Shown one piece after another: positions 44,576 to 52,663 of a DNA stretch of 64,000 nt; within the stretch, counting starts at the first letter, position 1; every line of letters begins with the position of its first letter. The notes under the pieces are model-generated. The model made no database searches and had not been told where the DNA came from. It saw nothing but the letters and a program-made list of their open reading frames with translations. This stretch comes from Thalassospira sp. MCCC 1A01428 (GTDB lineage Bacteria; Pseudomonadota; Alphaproteobacteria; Rhodospirillales; Thalassospiraceae): assembly GCF_002115825.1 (NCBI RefSeq), contig NZ_JFJZ01000014.1:40355-104354 (forward strand). Reading direction: 5' to 3'. The position numbers and the translations under genes are program-made.

Positions 44576-45072
44576 CCGTCACTCATCTTGAACTCGCAAA
44601 TACTGTTGAACGAATCTATCGGCGTTTTGCCGATTTACTGCGCGTCGATCTGATCAGGTTGGGGAATGATGACATCAGCCCGGCTCAGGTCGCATTGCTG
44701 TTTAATATCGGCGATGATGAACTTTCTGTTCGCGATCTGCTGGATCGGGGGCACTATATGGGCTCGAATGCCTCATATAATCTCAAGCAACTCGTGGAAT
44801 CCGGCTATATCGAACGTCAGGTAATGGCGCGTGATCGCCGGTCCGCACGGATCAAACTGACCGAAAAAGGTCATGACCTGTGCGATTCCCTGCAAGAATT
44901 TCACGAGGAATACCACGAAGCCCTTTCTGCCGGACGTGATGGAGAGGCGGAACTTGAAAACGCCCTGCATACATTACGCCGACTGGAGGAGTTCTGGACG
45001 CAAACCTTGCGTTACGGCGGCATCCCCGCATCAACAGCAATGATGACAAACGAGGCCCGTAACCGCCGATGA
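44572..45072 (+). CDS. Winged-helix MarR-type regulator, LdtR-like
   Basis: A 166-residue DNA-binding protein. The core ISPAQVALLFNIGDDELSVR, DLLDRGHYMGSNASYNLKQL and SGYIERQVMARDRRSARIKL resembles the LdtR group of alphaproteobacteria (motif Arg-Gly-x-Tyr-x-Gly-Ser-Asn-x-Ser-Tyr-Asn), which in Liberibacter and relatives controls an L,D-transpeptidase and other envelope genes. The ATG at 44572 overlaps the stop of a short upstream frame and lies nine bases after GGA. It is coupled by ATGA to a glycosyltransferase gene and is divergent from the type I exporter, so it may control both. Confidence 0.8.
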   Translation: MTVTHLELANTVERIYRRFADLLRVDLIRLGNDDISPAQVALLFNIGDDELSVRDLLDRGHYMGSNASYNLKQLVESGYIERQVMARDRRSARIKLTEKGHDLCDSLQEFHEEYHEALSAGRDGEAELENALHTLRRLEEFWTQTLRYGGIPASTAMMTNEARNRR

Positions 45073-46274
45073 AAATCGTCTTTGTCCATCGTCGCGGACC
45101 GGGACAATTTGTACATCTCGCCTGCCACCTGGCAAATGCCGGGTGGCAGGTGTCCTTTCTTTGCGAAGGGATGAACGTAAAACTGCCCGGCATACGCGTA
45201 TTACGGCATCGTTCCGCGAATGCCCTTCCCGATCACACCAAACCCGCCAGTCACATTGATTTACACAGCCAGACCGGACATCACGCCGCCGACACACTGG
45301 CAACCCTGGTGGCACAGGAAGGCAAACCCGATATCGTGTTTGGTCACATTGGCTGGGGCAGCATGATGTTTGCCCGCGATGTTTTACCTGACACCCCGTT
45401 ATTGGGATATTGCGAACATTTTTATCATGCCAAGGGACGCGACGTGGGGTTTGACCCCCGCGAACAGGTATCGCTTAACCAGCGCAAACAACTGCGCCTG
45501 CGCAACAGCAGCCAGCTTGTCACCCTGGAACAAATAGATGCCGGTATCAGCCCGACACAATGGCAACGTGCGGCTTATCCGCGCTTGTTGCGCAGTAAAA
45601 TCGGTGTCTGTCATGACGGCATTAATATGCAACGCTGTAAACCTGACGCCAGCGTCAAATTCACCCTGCCCGATGGTCGGGTCATTGACCGCAATACACC
45701 TGTAATCACCTATGTTTCCCGCGACCTTGAACCCTATCGCGGCTTTCCCCAATTTATGCACGCGGCAGCCAAAGTGGCCCAAACCCACCCCGACGCCATG
45801 TTTCTGGTTGCTGGTGGGGATGGGGTCAGTTACGGCGTCCCTGCCCCCGATGGCCGCCCCTGGCGCGAAGTCATGATGGACGAAACCGGCATGGACCCGG
45901 CACGGATCGTGTTTTTAGGGCAAATCCCGCACGAACAGCTTATCGCCCTGTTTCAGGTTAGCCGGGCGCATGTGTATCTGACATTCCCGTTTGTATTGTC
46001 ATGGTCGGTCCTTGAAGCCATGGGCTGTGCAACACTGGTGATCGGATCAAATACCGGCCCGGTCGAAGAAGTAATACAGCACGGAAAAAACGGCCTTCTG
46101 ACCGATTTCTGGGACCCCGACCTGCTGGCAAGCCAGATTGGCGATGTGCTGGACCATCCGGCCCGCTACGAACCGTTGCGCCAGCTTGGCCGTCAACTGG
46201 TTCATCAAAAATACGACCTGGACCACTGCCTCGCCCGCCAGACCGGCGCGCTTGAACGATTGGCAGCCGGATAA
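45069..46274 (+). CDS. Glycosyltransferase, GT4-like
   Basis: A 401-residue GT-B protein. It begins MKIVFVHRRGPGQFVHLACH, then a middle that contains DIVFGHIGWGSMMFARDVLP and LLGYCEHFYHAKGRDVGFDP, and a donor domain with VITYVSRDLEPYRGFPQFMH, MFLVAGGDGVSYG and the late FVLSWSVLEAMGCATLVIGS and VEEVIQHGKNGLLTDFWDP. This type is often found in alphaproteobacterial polysaccharide loci and has an unusual N-terminal domain (Glyco_trans_4-like_3 type). It follows the regulator gene with an ATGA overlap. Substrate unknown. Confidence 0.85.
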   Translation: MKIVFVHRRGPGQFVHLACHLANAGWQVSFLCEGMNVKLPGIRVLRHRSANALPDHTKPASHIDLHSQTGHHAADTLATLVAQEGKPDIVFGHIGWGSMMFARDVLPDTPLLGYCEHFYHAKGRDVGFDPREQVSLNQRKQLRLRNSSQLVTLEQIDAGISPTQWQRAAYPRLLRSKIGVCHDGINMQRCKPDASVKFTLPDGRVIDRNTPVITYVSRDLEPYRGFPQFMHAAAKVAQTHPDAMFLVAGGDGVSYGVPAPDGRPWREVMMDETGMDPARIVFLGQIPHEQLIALFQVSRAHVYLTFPFVLSWSVLEAMGCATLVIGSNTGPVEEVIQHGKNGLLTDFWDPDLLASQIGDVLDHPARYEPLRQLGRQLVHQKYDLDHCLARQTGALERLAAG

Positions 46275-46356
46275 AGCCATACGCGGAAAACCATCCGAAT
46301 ATCCGAATGAAGGGGGAAAGTATGAAAATGTGGGTGGATCCGATACAGATACCCCC

Positions 46357-46824
46357 TTACAGAACCTGCCAGTGGCAATGCCGAAAGAACCTGGGGGCCG
46401 CATCGTCTGATAAAATCGGCATGCGCTGATAAACCGCCCATTTGCGGGTGTTAACAGCGTTGCTGCCAACAATCAGCCAGTAAAATCCCGGTTGTTCAGC
46501 GCGCGCCAAATCTGTGCGCGAAGGTTCTGTCAGGCCATTCGGATGGGAATGGTAACAGCCAATAATATCCTCGCCCTGCGCGCGGACTGTGCGATGCGTA
46601 CGCAACAACACGGCAGGGTCAATTTCAAAGGTTATCGTCGGATCAGGCGACACATTACGTGCCGGGACATGCCGCAAAACCGGGCGCACACAATTTTCAG
46701 GTGCGCCATCATCAACGTCCTTTGCAATAAGCAACCCGCAGCATTCCATCGGCCAGCTTTGCGCCGCATGGTTCAATATGTCGTCAAGCACCTGCTGTGC
46801 GATAACGATTTTATCTTCTGGCAT
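46357..46824 (-). CDS. JAMM/MPN-domain metallopeptidase
   Basis: A 155-residue stand-alone JAB1/MPN domain. The zinc site is complete: Glu27 in PMECCGLL and the motif YHSHPNGLTEPSRTD with His92, His94, Ser102 and Asp105. Bacterial relatives cleave the C-terminus of ubiquitin-like sulfur carrier proteins (as in the Mec+/CysM systems) but no such carrier is adjacent. AGGG lies nine bases before the ATG. It is convergent with a glycosyltransferase gene. The substrate is unknown. Confidence 0.85.
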   Translation of the reverse strand: MPEDKIVIAQQVLDDILNHAAQSWPMECCGLLIAKDVDDGAPENCVRPVLRHVPARNVSPDPTITFEIDPAVLLRTHRTVRAQGEDIIGCYHSHPNGLTEPSRTDLARAEQPGFYWLIVGSNAVNTRKWAVYQRMPILSDDAAPRFFRHCHWQVL

Positions 46825-46888
46825 TTAATGTTGCCCTGCCCGGCCATGCTTCTGGTGTATCCGGTACCCGGGAATATTCCTGTTAGTG

Positions 46889-47293
46889 TTAGTTTGGCTT
46901 GATCAGCAATATCTGTCCCAGCACCGTTTTGTCCGTCATGGACACAACAATGATGCGTGCGCCTTTGGGACCGGTCATATGCAAAAATGCCCGGTCACCT
47001 TCAATGCGAAACGACAACAATGTTTCATCTGCCGCCAGATCAACATTAATTGTGCCAAACGGCTCGATCGTGGGTGCCGCATCACCGGCTGTAAAATGAT
47101 CTGCCGTTGTTGCGGGTGCCGGGGCCGGGTTATTCCCGGCAACTGGGGCTGAGGGCCGGGCAGATGTTGTTTGAGCAGGCACGTTTGCTGCCAGTCGCGC
47201 GGCTTTGTCACGCTGCAAGCCGTAAACAACCAAAACGATACCCACAAGGATCAACAACGCCATTACAGCGACAAGTATTTTAATAACGCGCAT
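46889..47293 (-). CDS. Small membrane-anchored protein of unknown function
   Basis: A 134-residue protein with one N-terminal membrane segment (about residues 4-26, ILVAVMALLILVGIVLVVYG) followed by a Pro/Ala/Thr-rich linker and a compact C-terminal part (TINVDLAADETLLSFRIEGD, then AFLHMTGPKGARIIVVSM). Such proteins occur beside rluD-type and rpoH genes in alphaproteobacteria (DUF6476-like), an assignment I make from memory. The start at 47293 follows GGA by six bases. The C-terminal part would face the periplasm. Function unknown. Confidence 0.65.
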   Translation of the reverse strand: MRVIKILVAVMALLILVGIVLVVYGLQRDKAARLAANVPAQTTSARPSAPVAGNNPAPAPATTADHFTAGDAAPTIEPFGTINVDLAADETLLSFRIEGDRAFLHMTGPKGARIIVVSMTDKTVLGQILLIKPN

Positions 47294-47549
47294 CATATTT
47301 CCGAAAAATGACTGATTTTCCTGCCCTGCGTGATCACAGGACACAACGACCATTATGATCGCAAGCACCTCATAAGGTGAAGCCCCGAATAAACACATAT
47401 CCCCCTTGAATGCACGGGAATTGCAAATGGCGGTGTTTGCGCTATGTTGCGCCAACCCGCGTCGCACAAAACCACGACATTATCAAAATGGTCTTGTTGC
47501 ATCGCTTTGTTTTCTTCCTGTGCTTCTATAGTGATGAAATACCAGTTCC

Positions 47550-48548
47550 ATGTCTCTGCCATCTGCCCCTCAAGATAACCTTGTTTACACTGCACAGGCA
47601 AACGATGCCGGTGCGCGTCTTGACCGGGTACTGGCCGCGGCCTGGCCCCAGGAATCGCGCTCGCGCCTGAAGGCACTGATTACGGATGGCCATTTGCTGG
47701 TTGATGGCGTTGTGCAAGACAGCGTGTCGGCAAAGGTCCGCGCCGGGCAAAACATGGTCTTGCAAATCCCGCCGGCTGAACCGGCGACACCGGAAGCCGA
47801 AGTCATTGCGCTTGATGTATTATATGAAGATGACGACCTGCTGGTAATCAACAAACCGGCGGGCATGGTGGTACACCCTGCCGCAGGGAACGAAAGTGGC
47901 ACGTTGGTCAATGCGCTTCTGGCCCATTGCGGCGACAGCCTTTCGGGTATTGGCGGCGTGAAACGACCCGGCATTGTGCACCGGCTGGACAAGGACACCA
48001 GCGGGGCAATGGTGGTTGCCAAAAATGACATGGCGCACCGTGCCCTTTCGAAATTATTTGCTGAAGACAAGGAAAATATCGAACGCACCTATATCGCTAT
48101 TGTCTGGGGATGCCCAAAAGCGCTTGAAGGTAAAATCACAGGCAATATCGGGCGCAGCCCGCGTAACCGCAAAAAGATGGCTGTGCTTGTATCTGGCGGG
48201 AAACCGGCACTCACATATTATAATGTAGTGGATAAAAGGCCCGACTCCTTGGCTTCCGTCGTTAAATGCAAGCTCGCAACCGGCAGAACCCACCAAATTC
48301 GCGTTCATATGGCTCATATCGGGCATTCACTTGTATGTGATCCGGTTTACAGTCGCTCTCGTTCGGTCAGGCATCTTAGCCAAATGTCACAAGCAACCCT
48401 TACGGCATTCGGAAAACAGGCGCTACACGCGCAAACTCTTGGCTTTTCGCACCCCCGGACGGGTAACTTTATTACGTTCTCAGCCCCGATGCCGGATGAT
48501 CTGAAAGCCGTATACGCCGCCCTGGACCTATCCTTAAGTTGTACATGA
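47550..48548 (+). CDS. rluD: RluA/RluD-family 23S rRNA pseudouridine synthase
   Basis: A 332-residue enzyme that converts uridine to pseudouridine, probably in helix 69 of 23S rRNA as RluD does. An S4 RNA-binding domain covers about residues 20-75 and the catalytic motif HRLDKDTSG lies at 144-152 with nucleophile Asp147; LATGRTHQIRVHMAHIGH and the DPVY motif follow. The ATG at 47550 has only a weak ribosome-binding site. RluA and RluD types are hard to separate by eye, but the S4 domain and length favour RluD. It is followed by rpoH, a frequent order in alphaproteobacteria. Confidence 0.88.
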   Translation: MSLPSAPQDNLVYTAQANDAGARLDRVLAAAWPQESRSRLKALITDGHLLVDGVVQDSVSAKVRAGQNMVLQIPPAEPATPEAEVIALDVLYEDDDLLVINKPAGMVVHPAAGNESGTLVNALLAHCGDSLSGIGGVKRPGIVHRLDKDTSGAMVVAKNDMAHRALSKLFAEDKENIERTYIAIVWGCPKALEGKITGNIGRSPRNRKKMAVLVSGGKPALTYYNVVDKRPDSLASVVKCKLATGRTHQIRVHMAHIGHSLVCDPVYSRSRSVRHLSQMSQATLTAFGKQALHAQTLGFSHPRTGNFITFSAPMPDDLKAVYAALDLSLSCT

Positions 48549-48573
48549 TCTATACTTAATTATTATTTTTATA

Positions 48574-48601
48574 TTGACGCCTCCTAATACCTATGTATAC
48601 C
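48574..48601 (+). promoter_or_regulatory. Promoter of rpoH
   Basis: TTGACG at 48574-48579 is followed after 16 bases by TATACC at 48596-48601, giving a leader of about 50 bases before the rpoH ATG. No sigma-32 type CCCCAT -10 element is seen here. Confidence 0.5.
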
Positions 48602-48658
48602 CTATCTTCAGTGCTAGGGGATTTATGCACTTTTTCACAAGCGCATTGGGAGGCACCA

Positions 48659-49513
48659 ATGAAACAGGGTAATGCAGTACCGACGATCTCTCCAGACGGC
48701 TTGACCGGCTATTTGCAACGTATTCGTCGCTATCCGATGTTAGCACCGGACATCGAAACAGCCCTAGCCGAACGTTACCGTGATCATCAGGATGAAAAAG
48801 CCGCAGAAAAGCTGATTACCAGCCACCTGCGCCTTGTTGCGAAAATCGCCATGTCCTATCGCGGCTACGGCTTGCCAATCAACGAACTGATTTCCGAAGG
48901 TAATATCGGCCTTTTACAATCGGTTAAACGCTTTGACCCTGATAAAGGCTTCCGTATTGCCACATACGCCATGTGGTGGATCCGCGCTGCCATTCAGGAA
49001 TATATTCTGCATTCGTGGTCGCTGGTAAAAATTGGCACCACAGCATCGCAAAAGAAACTGTTTTTCAACCTGCGCAAGTTGAAAAGCCAGATGCAGGCCA
49101 TTGACGAAGGCGACATGACGCCCGAACAGGTTGAAACCATCGCTGAAAAGCTGAACGTTTCCGAAGACGACGTGATCATGATGAACCGCCGTTTGGCCGG
49201 CCCCGATCACTCGCTTAACGCCCCGGTTCGGGTTGAAGGCGAAGGCGAATGGGTTGATTGGCTGGAATGCGAAGACGACAATCAGGAAGTTCGCCTGGGC
49301 CGCCGCGAAGAATTTGTTGAGCGCATGAATTTGTTGAAAACGGCAATGTCGGGCCTAAATGATCGTGAACGCGATATTTTGACCCAACGCCGCCTGTGTG
49401 AAACGCCTGTCACCCTTGAAAACCTGAGCATGACTTACGGCATTTCGCGCGAACGTATTCGTCAAATTGAAGTCCGTGCATTTGAAAAAATCTGCCAGAC
49501 GATGCACAACTAA
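48659..49513 (+). CDS. rpoH: RNA polymerase sigma factor RpoH (sigma-32)
   Basis: A 284-residue heat-shock sigma factor. Region 1.2/2.1 begins at about residue 15, region 2 has SHLRLVAKIAMSYRGYGLP and ATYAMWWIRAAIQEYILHSW, and the RpoH box QKKLFFNLR at 131-139 identifies the sigma-32 group and is the site of regulated binding by chaperones and proteases. Region 4.2 has GISRERIRQIEVRAFEKI. The ATG at 48659 has GGGAGG five bases upstream; the longer frame to 48593 is not favoured. It follows rluD by 110 bases and has its own promoter. Confidence 0.95.
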   Translation: MKQGNAVPTISPDGLTGYLQRIRRYPMLAPDIETALAERYRDHQDEKAAEKLITSHLRLVAKIAMSYRGYGLPINELISEGNIGLLQSVKRFDPDKGFRIATYAMWWIRAAIQEYILHSWSLVKIGTTASQKKLFFNLRKLKSQMQAIDEGDMTPEQVETIAEKLNVSEDDVIMMNRRLAGPDHSLNAPVRVEGEGEWVDWLECEDDNQEVRLGRREEFVERMNLLKTAMSGLNDRERDILTQRRLCETPVTLENLSMTYGISRERIRQIEVRAFEKICQTMHN

Positions 49514-49549
49514 AAAAGAAACCCCGTTGGTCCAACCCGATCAACGGGG
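49512..49549 (-). terminator. Minus-strand terminator overlapping the rpoH stop
   Basis: CCCCGTTG and CAACGGGG form an 8-bp perfect stem with a 12-base loop. On the minus strand it is followed by TTTCTTTTTTAG, on the plus strand by no T run, so it ends minus-strand transcription although it lies directly behind rpoH. Confidence 0.6.
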
Positions 49550-49604
49550 CGCCAATCTGGCTGATAGTGATACGTAAGCCACTGATATTTATAGCACGAC
49601 ACAC

Positions 49605-49638
49605 CTAACGGCCCAGTTTGCGCCAGAAGCACCGTTAG
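49605..49638. repeat. Hairpin in the rpoH 3' region
   Basis: CTAACGG and CCGTTAG form a 7-bp perfect stem around a 20-base loop in the non-coding space between convergent genes. Confidence 0.35.
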
Positions 49639-49712
49639 CAAATTGTCATTGACCTTTCGATAACACCATCACACCCCGCGCAGGCAAGTTTTCCCGTTTC
49701 TTGTCAGCGCCG

Positions 49713-49741
49713 AAAGAGCGGCCATTGCGGCCGTTCTTTTT
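49713..49741 (+). terminator. Plus-strand terminator after rpoH
   Basis: AAAGAGCGGCC and GGCCGTTCTTT form an 11-bp stem with one wobble and a five-base loop, followed by T residues. It lies 200 bases after the rpoH stop. With the minus-strand terminator at 49512 the two convergent transcripts would overlap for about 200 bases. The rest of the 343-base gap (49514-49856) holds no supported gene. Confidence 0.7.
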
Positions 49742-49856
49742 GTATGCATCATTGCGATACCAACACGCATAAATATGCGGCGCTACCCTAAGACACAGGC
49801 ACAACGCCAGCGCAAAATGCCAAATTACATCAGAAACATGGTTTTAACCGCAAATT

Positions 49857-50357
49857 TCAGCGGCTGCCTTTTTCAATTTCGGAAATCAGGTTCTCGCCCC
49901 AAACCTTGATCAGGTCGCGCTGCTGTTCACGCAGTTCAACAGTTCGGCGCTGGGCAGTTAAATTCAAAACATTGGCAACAATCGGCGGCATTGCCAAATA
50001 CATCAACCACCCCAGGCCGGCGGCACCATACATAATTGTCATTGTCATCGGATCAAGCAACTGATGGGTCGCCATTGCCATGCTTTGCCCCCCGTCCCGC
50101 CAAAGCTCCATTACATAAGGTGCCACGCCGGAAAAATTTAACCCGAAGACGCACCGCACCAGATACCGCCCCCGGTGACGATCAAAGAAAAATGCCAGCA
50201 CCGATGGCAGCAACCCGACCACCAGCGTGATAAAAGTTGGCAAGGCGACCATAAACAGCAAAACAGCCATGACCAAAATCGCGAAAAACGATAATCCGCC
50301 CGACTTTTTACCCTGCTTGGACGATTTTCCCGCTGATTTGTCTTTTTTCTTTGCCAT
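49857..50357 (-). CDS. Membrane protein, partner of the pseudokinase
   Basis: A 166-residue integral membrane protein with no recognised family. Residues 1-20 are Lys/Ser/Gly-rich (cytoplasmic by the positive-inside rule). Hydrophobic segments lie at about 22-45 and 45-60 and again at about 100-130 (MTMTIMYGAAGLGWLMYLAM). The last 30 residues are charged (ELREQQRDLIKVWGENLISE). It begins 11 bases after the pseudokinase-like gene stops, so they form one operon. Function is unknown. Confidence 0.7.
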   Translation of the reverse strand: MAKKKDKSAGKSSKQGKKSGGLSFFAILVMAVLLFMVALPTFITLVVGLLPSVLAFFFDRHRGRYLVRCVFGLNFSGVAPYVMELWRDGGQSMAMATHQLLDPMTMTIMYGAAGLGWLMYLAMPPIVANVLNLTAQRRTVELREQQRDLIKVWGENLISEIEKGSR

Positions 50358-50368
50358 GCCTGATACCC

Positions 50369-52495
50369 TTACCAGACCGTCATCATGAACAAGGCCGAAA
50401 CAGTCAAAAGCGCAATCATGGTCGAGGCAAAGGAGGCCACCTGACGGCCAATCTGTTCGGCCAAAATCAACCGCGCCGCCCCGGACGATTCCAGATCAAA
50501 AACTTCGCTATCGGCAGCGGAATATTCTTCGACGGCAGCGATAAATTCGTCCTGGTCCAAACGCCGTTCCTTCTCGTCGTTAATCAGATTGTACAATTCA
50601 ACCAGATTACCGCGTTTCGCCAGTCTCGGAATTTCGCGTTCAACCTTTTCGCGCCGTTCCTTGTTATGGAAAACCTTGGTCGCCGGCTCCATCAGGCGCG
50701 CCACCCACAATCCCAGATGCGGCAAACTATCGGGGCCGTGACGCCATTGCACAAGGGCCAGCAAACTAATGATCGACCGGCTGAATTCAACTTCATCACC
50801 GGGGTTTTGCAAAGCCGTTAACTGGGGTTCGGTGTCATCTTGCAACCGGACTGCGATAAACGCGGCAATATGCCGGTCCACCGGCCAGTTACTATGTGGT
50901 GTTACCGATGCAATTTTTTCCAGTGCGGGCAACAGCTGGGCGATATGAATAACATATTCGTTTTCCACCAGCGGGCTTAGGCAATGCTGGTTCTTAACCA
51001 GCGCATACAGGCAACGTTCATATCCGTATCCCATGCTTTGTTGCTGCATATAATATCGCAGGCCTTTATAAACCTGCTGCTGGGACTGAATTTCAGGCCG
51101 AAAACCGCTAATGCGCGAAAACCAAAATGTTGGCAAATCCCGAACCACGATTTCGGAAAACGCCTGCGCCCCGCGTCCATGCTGGACATCATAGGACAGC
51201 ATGTATCCCAGACCATCGAGCATTGCCGAAAACGTTTTGTGACGTACGGGACCGTTCGGGTCCAAAATCGCGATCCCGCGCGATACCAAAACATCTTCCG
51301 CAGTGCGTTTATCACTGCCCGACCACGCCATTTGGCGCATCGCCTCGGACATCGCCTTGGATCGCTCAGCGTCATTCAGGCCGCGTCGCAGCCAAACCTC
51401 GACTACGCCGTCGCGCAATGGTGCAAGAGATGCGGCCCAGTTATTGGCGATCCCGTTGGCTAGGCCACGTGCGGTATAATAATCGCGCCCGCCCACATTT
51501 TGCGCACGGGCTGCACGCCGGTCGCTATTACCCTGCACCGGTTTCACGCGGCGACCATCCAGCCAGTTATTTAGTTCCGACAGCCCCCAGCGTTCTTCAA
51601 AATCATCGCATAACAACCCACGGATCGGTTCAATCAGGGTTAAGGGCAGCTTTTCATGCGCAGCAAGGGTTTGAAATGACCCGCGCGCCAGCTTCATCTC
51701 GACAATTTCCTTGTCGGAAAACTTTGACAGGGGCGTATGACCAATACCAAGGGCCGCAATTGTAATACCCAACGCATATAAATCATCGGACAAGGCACCG
51801 CCGCCCCGACCTGCTGCTTCGGCTGTCATACGGTCAATCGGTTCATAAACCAATGGCTGCGCAAACCCTGGGGGGCACGATACACAGTCACCAACCACCA
51901 CACTGGAGCGTTGCTCGTCGGCAAAAAACAGATTATCCGCACGCAAATTACGATGAGCCAAATTTTTATCCGACAAAATCGTCAGAATATTAATAACCGG
52001 TACAATAACTGCGACAGGCAAATCATGTTCGTCGATAACGGCTTTTTTGCCTCCATCGACAAATACCTTGCTGCCACCGGGCTTAGTGTAAAAACAAACA
52101 ATGGTGCTGCGGTCCAGCGGGGGCCAATAAACAATTTCATAATCCAGCAAATCAAGCTGGCCTGACACCCGAACACCGGACAAAACACGCAACAGTTCTG
52201 ATCGCGTTGGCAAGGAAGGGTCCGTTAACAGCGCAAAAATCGGGCCATCATCGCGTTTAATGCCCTCGGCAACATAGGCCTGCGAAGGGCCACAATCAAA
52301 TTCCGGCAATCGCAAATCGGGGAAAACGCGGAAATTTCCGATATCGATATGCTTATTGCCAGCACCCCGGGGGGGAGCCGTTTCTGGTGACGGTGCTATC
52401 TGGTCTTCCTGACCATCGCCCGACATATCGCCATCCAAGCCAACTTCCAGCCCGGATTGTGCATCGTCGGGCTGCATCTTTGCGTTATCAGCCAT
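50369..52495 (-). CDS. Pseudokinase-like membrane-anchored protein
   Basis: A 708-residue protein. The N-terminal 45 residues are acidic and disordered. A protein-kinase-like fold covers about 55-330: the catalytic loop reads LAHRNLRADNLFF (181-193), with Asn183 in place of the catalytic Asp of HRD but Asn188 kept; the DFG region reads VVVGDC (200-204) and the DDLYALG at 237-243 matches subdomain IX. No Gly-rich loop or Val-Ala-x-Lys is evident. The C-terminal half has no recognised family and ends in a single hydrophobic segment. It would be a tail-anchored pseudokinase. It is followed by a membrane protein gene. The substrate or partner is unknown. Confidence 0.7.
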   Translation of the reverse strand: MADNAKMQPDDAQSGLEVGLDGDMSGDGQEDQIAPSPETAPPRGAGNKHIDIGNFRVFPDLRLPEFDCGPSQAYVAEGIKRDDGPIFALLTDPSLPTRSELLRVLSGVRVSGQLDLLDYEIVYWPPLDRSTIVCFYTKPGGSKVFVDGGKKAVIDEHDLPVAVIVPVINILTILSDKNLAHRNLRADNLFFADEQRSSVVVGDCVSCPPGFAQPLVYEPIDRMTAEAAGRGGGALSDDLYALGITIAALGIGHTPLSKFSDKEIVEMKLARGSFQTLAAHEKLPLTLIEPIRGLLCDDFEERWGLSELNNWLDGRRVKPVQGNSDRRAARAQNVGGRDYYTARGLANGIANNWAASLAPLRDGVVEVWLRRGLNDAERSKAMSEAMRQMAWSGSDKRTAEDVLVSRGIAILDPNGPVRHKTFSAMLDGLGYMLSYDVQHGRGAQAFSEIVVRDLPTFWFSRISGFRPEIQSQQQVYKGLRYYMQQQSMGYGYERCLYALVKNQHCLSPLVENEYVIHIAQLLPALEKIASVTPHSNWPVDRHIAAFIAVRLQDDTEPQLTALQNPGDEVEFSRSIISLLALVQWRHGPDSLPHLGLWVARLMEPATKVFHNKERREKVEREIPRLAKRGNLVELYNLINDEKERRLDQDEFIAAVEEYSAADSEVFDLESSGAARLILAEQIGRQVASFASTMIALLTVSALFMMTVW

Positions 52496-52611
52496 CGAAC
52501 CCGTGGTTTAACTGTTCATGAACAATCCAAACGATACTGCCGATACCCATAAGGGGCAAGACGTTATCGACAGGTCTTAAGATCGTCATCTATCCTTTTG
52601 CATTTAAACAC

Positions 52612-52642
52612 AAAAAACCGCCCGTATTACCGGGCGGTTTTT
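52612..52642 (-). terminator. Terminator of purA
   Basis: AAAAACCGCCCG and CGGGCGGTTTTT pair as a 12-bp stem with a six-base loop. On the minus strand a run of six T (complement of 52612-52617) ends it, 22 bases past the purA stop. Confidence 0.88.
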
Positions 52643-52663
52643 ACAACTAGGCATTCAGATATT

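Noticed and set aside
46889..47467. Longer version (192 codons) of the small membrane protein
   Set aside because: The extra 58 residues include Cys- and Arg-rich sequence before the membrane segment and lack a ribosome-binding site; the ATG at 47293 is well placed.
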